From positions 1-32,040 of the forward strand of contig JAAXTX010000009.1 of the NCBI GenBank assembly GCA_013336285.1: a stretch of 32,040 bases of DNA, read 5' to 3'. The position numbers were made by a program, and so were the translations under genes. Below are positions 30,776 through 32,040 of this stretch, piece after piece. The notes under the pieces are model-generated. The model was not told the origin of the DNA. It saw nothing but the letters and a program-made list of their open reading frames with translations, and made no database searches. The stretch comes from Candidatus Moraniibacteriota bacterium. GTDB taxonomy: Bacteria; Patescibacteriota; Minisyncoccia; Moranbacterales; UBA1568. The first letter of the stretch is position 1. The number at the start of each line of letters is the position of its first letter.

Positions 30776-31888
30776 ATGATTTCTACAGAAATTATCATAA
30801 ATTTAATAAACTCATTCAAAAAAAATGATCGTCAGGAAATTGATAATGTCATTAAGAGTCTTATAGAAACTGCAGAAAAAAGAAAACAATACAAGTTAGC
30901 AAAAAAGCTGCGTGAAACATATGCATTAACTTCAGAAAATCATTTCCTCCCTTCCTCTCACACACCATCGAAATTTTCCAATTCGCATGAGCAAGATTCA
31001 AAACTTTTTGAAATAAGAAGATCTAAAATTAGAATTGGAGATATAATACTTTCAGATACAAACAAAGAAACACTCCAAGAAATAATAAACAATTATAAAA
31101 AAAGAGATCTTTTAAGAAAACATGGATTAAGTAATGATAGCAGATTGATTCTGCACGGCCCTCCCGGAACAGGAAAAACGCTATTCGCCTATGTTATTGC
31201 GGGAGAACTAGGTGTGCCGATTTACCATGTATACCTAGATTCACTCATTTCTTCATATCTCGGAGAAACAGGAAGAAATCTAAAGGAAATATTTAGAGAA
31301 GCATCAACAAATGATTGCATTTTACTATTAGATGAATTTGATGCGATAGCAAAGCATCGTGATGATTCACAAGAATTAGGAGAACTAAAAAGAGTAGTGA
31401 CAGTTTTGCTTCAAAATATTGATGACCTTAGCCCTGATACTATATTAATCGCAGCAACAAACCACGATCATCTCCTTGATTCGGCGGTATGGAGAAGATT
31501 TGATTATGCTCTCAAAATGGATGTGCTTTCCACCCCACTTCGAAAATCATTAATTCAAATGAATCTAAATAAGAATAATATTGATGTAAGCATCTTAGCT
31601 GAACTTTCGGAAGGCTTATCTGGCGCAATTATAAAACAGATTATTAATAAGAGTCTCAGAAAATCATTGCTTGATAAAAATGCTAGTGCTTTAGAAAAAA
31701 TTTTGATTGAGAACTTTTTAATTGAAACTGCGGGAAAAAATGATAAGCTAAAGGGTGGCCAAAGAAAAAACTTTATAAAAGCAATCAAATATCTAAGAAA
31801 AAGTGACCAATCGAAATACACCTTTGAAAAACTTGAAAAAATTACTGGGATTTCCTCTTCAACAATTCACAATATAATTAACAAATAG
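30776..31888 (+). CDS. AAA+ family ATPase on an A+T-rich island
   Basis: A 370-residue soluble ATPase of the FtsH/Cdc48-like AAA group. The helical N-terminal ~85 residues (INSFKKNDRQEIDNVIKSLI) are followed by Walker A LILHGPPGTGKTLFAYVIAG, the pore-region segment SLISSYLGETGRNLKEIF, Walker B CILLLDEFDAIAKHR, sensor-1 ILIAATNH and the arginine finger region VWRRFD. A C-terminal helical lid ends in an HTH-like TFEKLEKITGISSSTIHNII. The A+T-rich codons differ strongly from every other gene in the window, so horizontal acquisition is likely. From memory, ATPases of this type and size often precede a subtilisin-like protease gene in bacterial islands; none follows here. It has its own promoter and no ribosome-binding site. 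Confidence 0.9.
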   Translation: MISTEIIINLINSFKKNDRQEIDNVIKSLIETAEKRKQYKLAKKLRETYALTSENHFLPSSHTPSKFSNSHEQDSKLFEIRRSKIRIGDIILSDTNKETLQEIINNYKKRDLLRKHGLSNDSRLILHGPPGTGKTLFAYVIAGELGVPIYHVYLDSLISSYLGETGRNLKEIFREASTNDCILLLDEFDAIAKHRDDSQELGELKRVVTVLLQNIDDLSPDTILIAATNHDHLLDSAVWRRFDYALKMDVLSTPLRKSLIQMNLNKNNIDVSILAELSEGLSGAIIKQIINKSLRKSLLDKNASALEKILIENFLIETAGKNDKLKGGQRKNFIKAIKYLRKSDQSKYTFEKLEKITGISSSTIHNIINK

Positions 31889-31922
31889 TAGTTAATAAAA
31901 AAAATTATTTATGCAAATCAAC

Positions 31923-31948
31923 TACCCCGCAGCAGAGCTGACGGGGTA
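31923..31948. terminator. Strong hairpin between convergent genes at the island's right edge
   Basis: TACCCCGCAGC / GCTGaCGGGGTA forms an 11-bp stem with a single bulged A and a 3-base loop. It lies 12 bp beyond the stop of the minus-strand gene and 35 bp beyond the AAA stop. The minus side has only a short T-containing tail; it could be a terminator or part of a mobile-element end. Confidence 0.5.
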
Positions 31949-31959
31949 TCGTGCCGCAG

Positions 31960-32040
31960 CTATTGCATGTAGTCGAACAACGTCAGTGCGTCCTGGTGGA
32001 GTTGTACGTATTCCTTTTCAGTCCCCTGATTTTTTACGTA
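31960..32040 (-). CDS. C-terminal end of an unidentified protein (partial)
   Basis: The minus-strand frame is open from the window edge to TAG at 31960-31962 and encodes YVKNQGTEKEYVQLHQDALT then LFDYMQ. Its position beside an A+T-rich acquired gene and a strong hairpin would fit a transposase or other mobile gene, but 26 residues are too few to name it. Confidence 0.4.
   Translation of the reverse strand, partial: YVKNQGTEKEYVQLHQDALTLFDYMQ

Noticed and set aside
1-32040. tRNA or rRNA genes, and TGA recoded as Gly
   Set aside because: No cloverleaf or rRNA segment was recognised in the gaps by eye (not a computed search). Several genes end naturally at TGA, so recoding is unlikely.

Overview
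The window is a bacterial chromosome fragment. It is G+C-rich for most of its length and switches abruptly to A+T-rich sequence in the last ~1.5 kb. TGA and TAA both act as ordinary stops, so the standard bacterial code applies. Starts are a mixture of Shine-Dalgarno ATG/GTG and apparently leaderless ATGs. Small anchored proteins of unknown function, PsbP-like and Gmad2 surface domains, a PGPGW-type membrane protein, a DUF378 protein and many short unlinked operons together suggest a candidate-phyla-radiation (Patescibacteria) type genome. This is an inference: no rRNA or other phylogenetic marker is present.

Layout. 1-1821: a secreted C-terminal beta-propeller protein, cut by the window edge. 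1910-3208: a DEAD-box RNA helicase with its own promoter and a long structured leader. 3477-4263: two small membrane proteins. 4348-6459: a DedA-PAP2-LssY_C triple-domain membrane enzyme. 6543-7080: a PGPGW membrane protein that runs out of frame into the tail of a P1B-type ATPase, a deletion scar. 7185-8682: a leaderless kinase-like-fold protein and a small partner. 8690-10328: an EamA transporter and PurN. 10504-13066: a coiled-coil-rich unknown and another unknown. 13136-15797: a HAD phosphatase, an APH-like protein and a surface protein.

16117-19218 is a tightly coupled three-gene cassette: glycosyltransferase, HprK-like P-loop kinase, glycosyltransferase. 19367-21424 is a run with a 54-residue membrane protein, a PsbP-like protein, a Gmad2 lipoprotein-like protein and a methyltransferase-like protein. 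21612-23174 encodes a remarkable protein of 14 tandem helical repeats of 31 or 38 residues behind a possible HTH. 23277-24174 is a caspase/legumain-like lipoprotein broken by one base in a C6 tract. 24377-25045 is a likely transglutaminase-like protein. 25223-26146 is a beta-helix (GIN/DUF2807-like) protein, and 26426-26728 a small lipoprotein. 26816-28717: a methyltransferase and a NapH-like polyferredoxin. 29097-30462: an unknown and a nucleotidyltransferase.

30500-31950 is an A+T-rich insert carrying a AAA+ ATPase, flanked by ORF debris and by the 3' end of another gene. It is a probable acquired island.

The best candidates for undescribed biology are the 14-unit repeat protein, the GT-HprK-GT cassette, the broken caspase-like/EF-hand lipoprotein and the AAA island. 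Family calls come from reading motifs in the translated sequence; no database search was possible.
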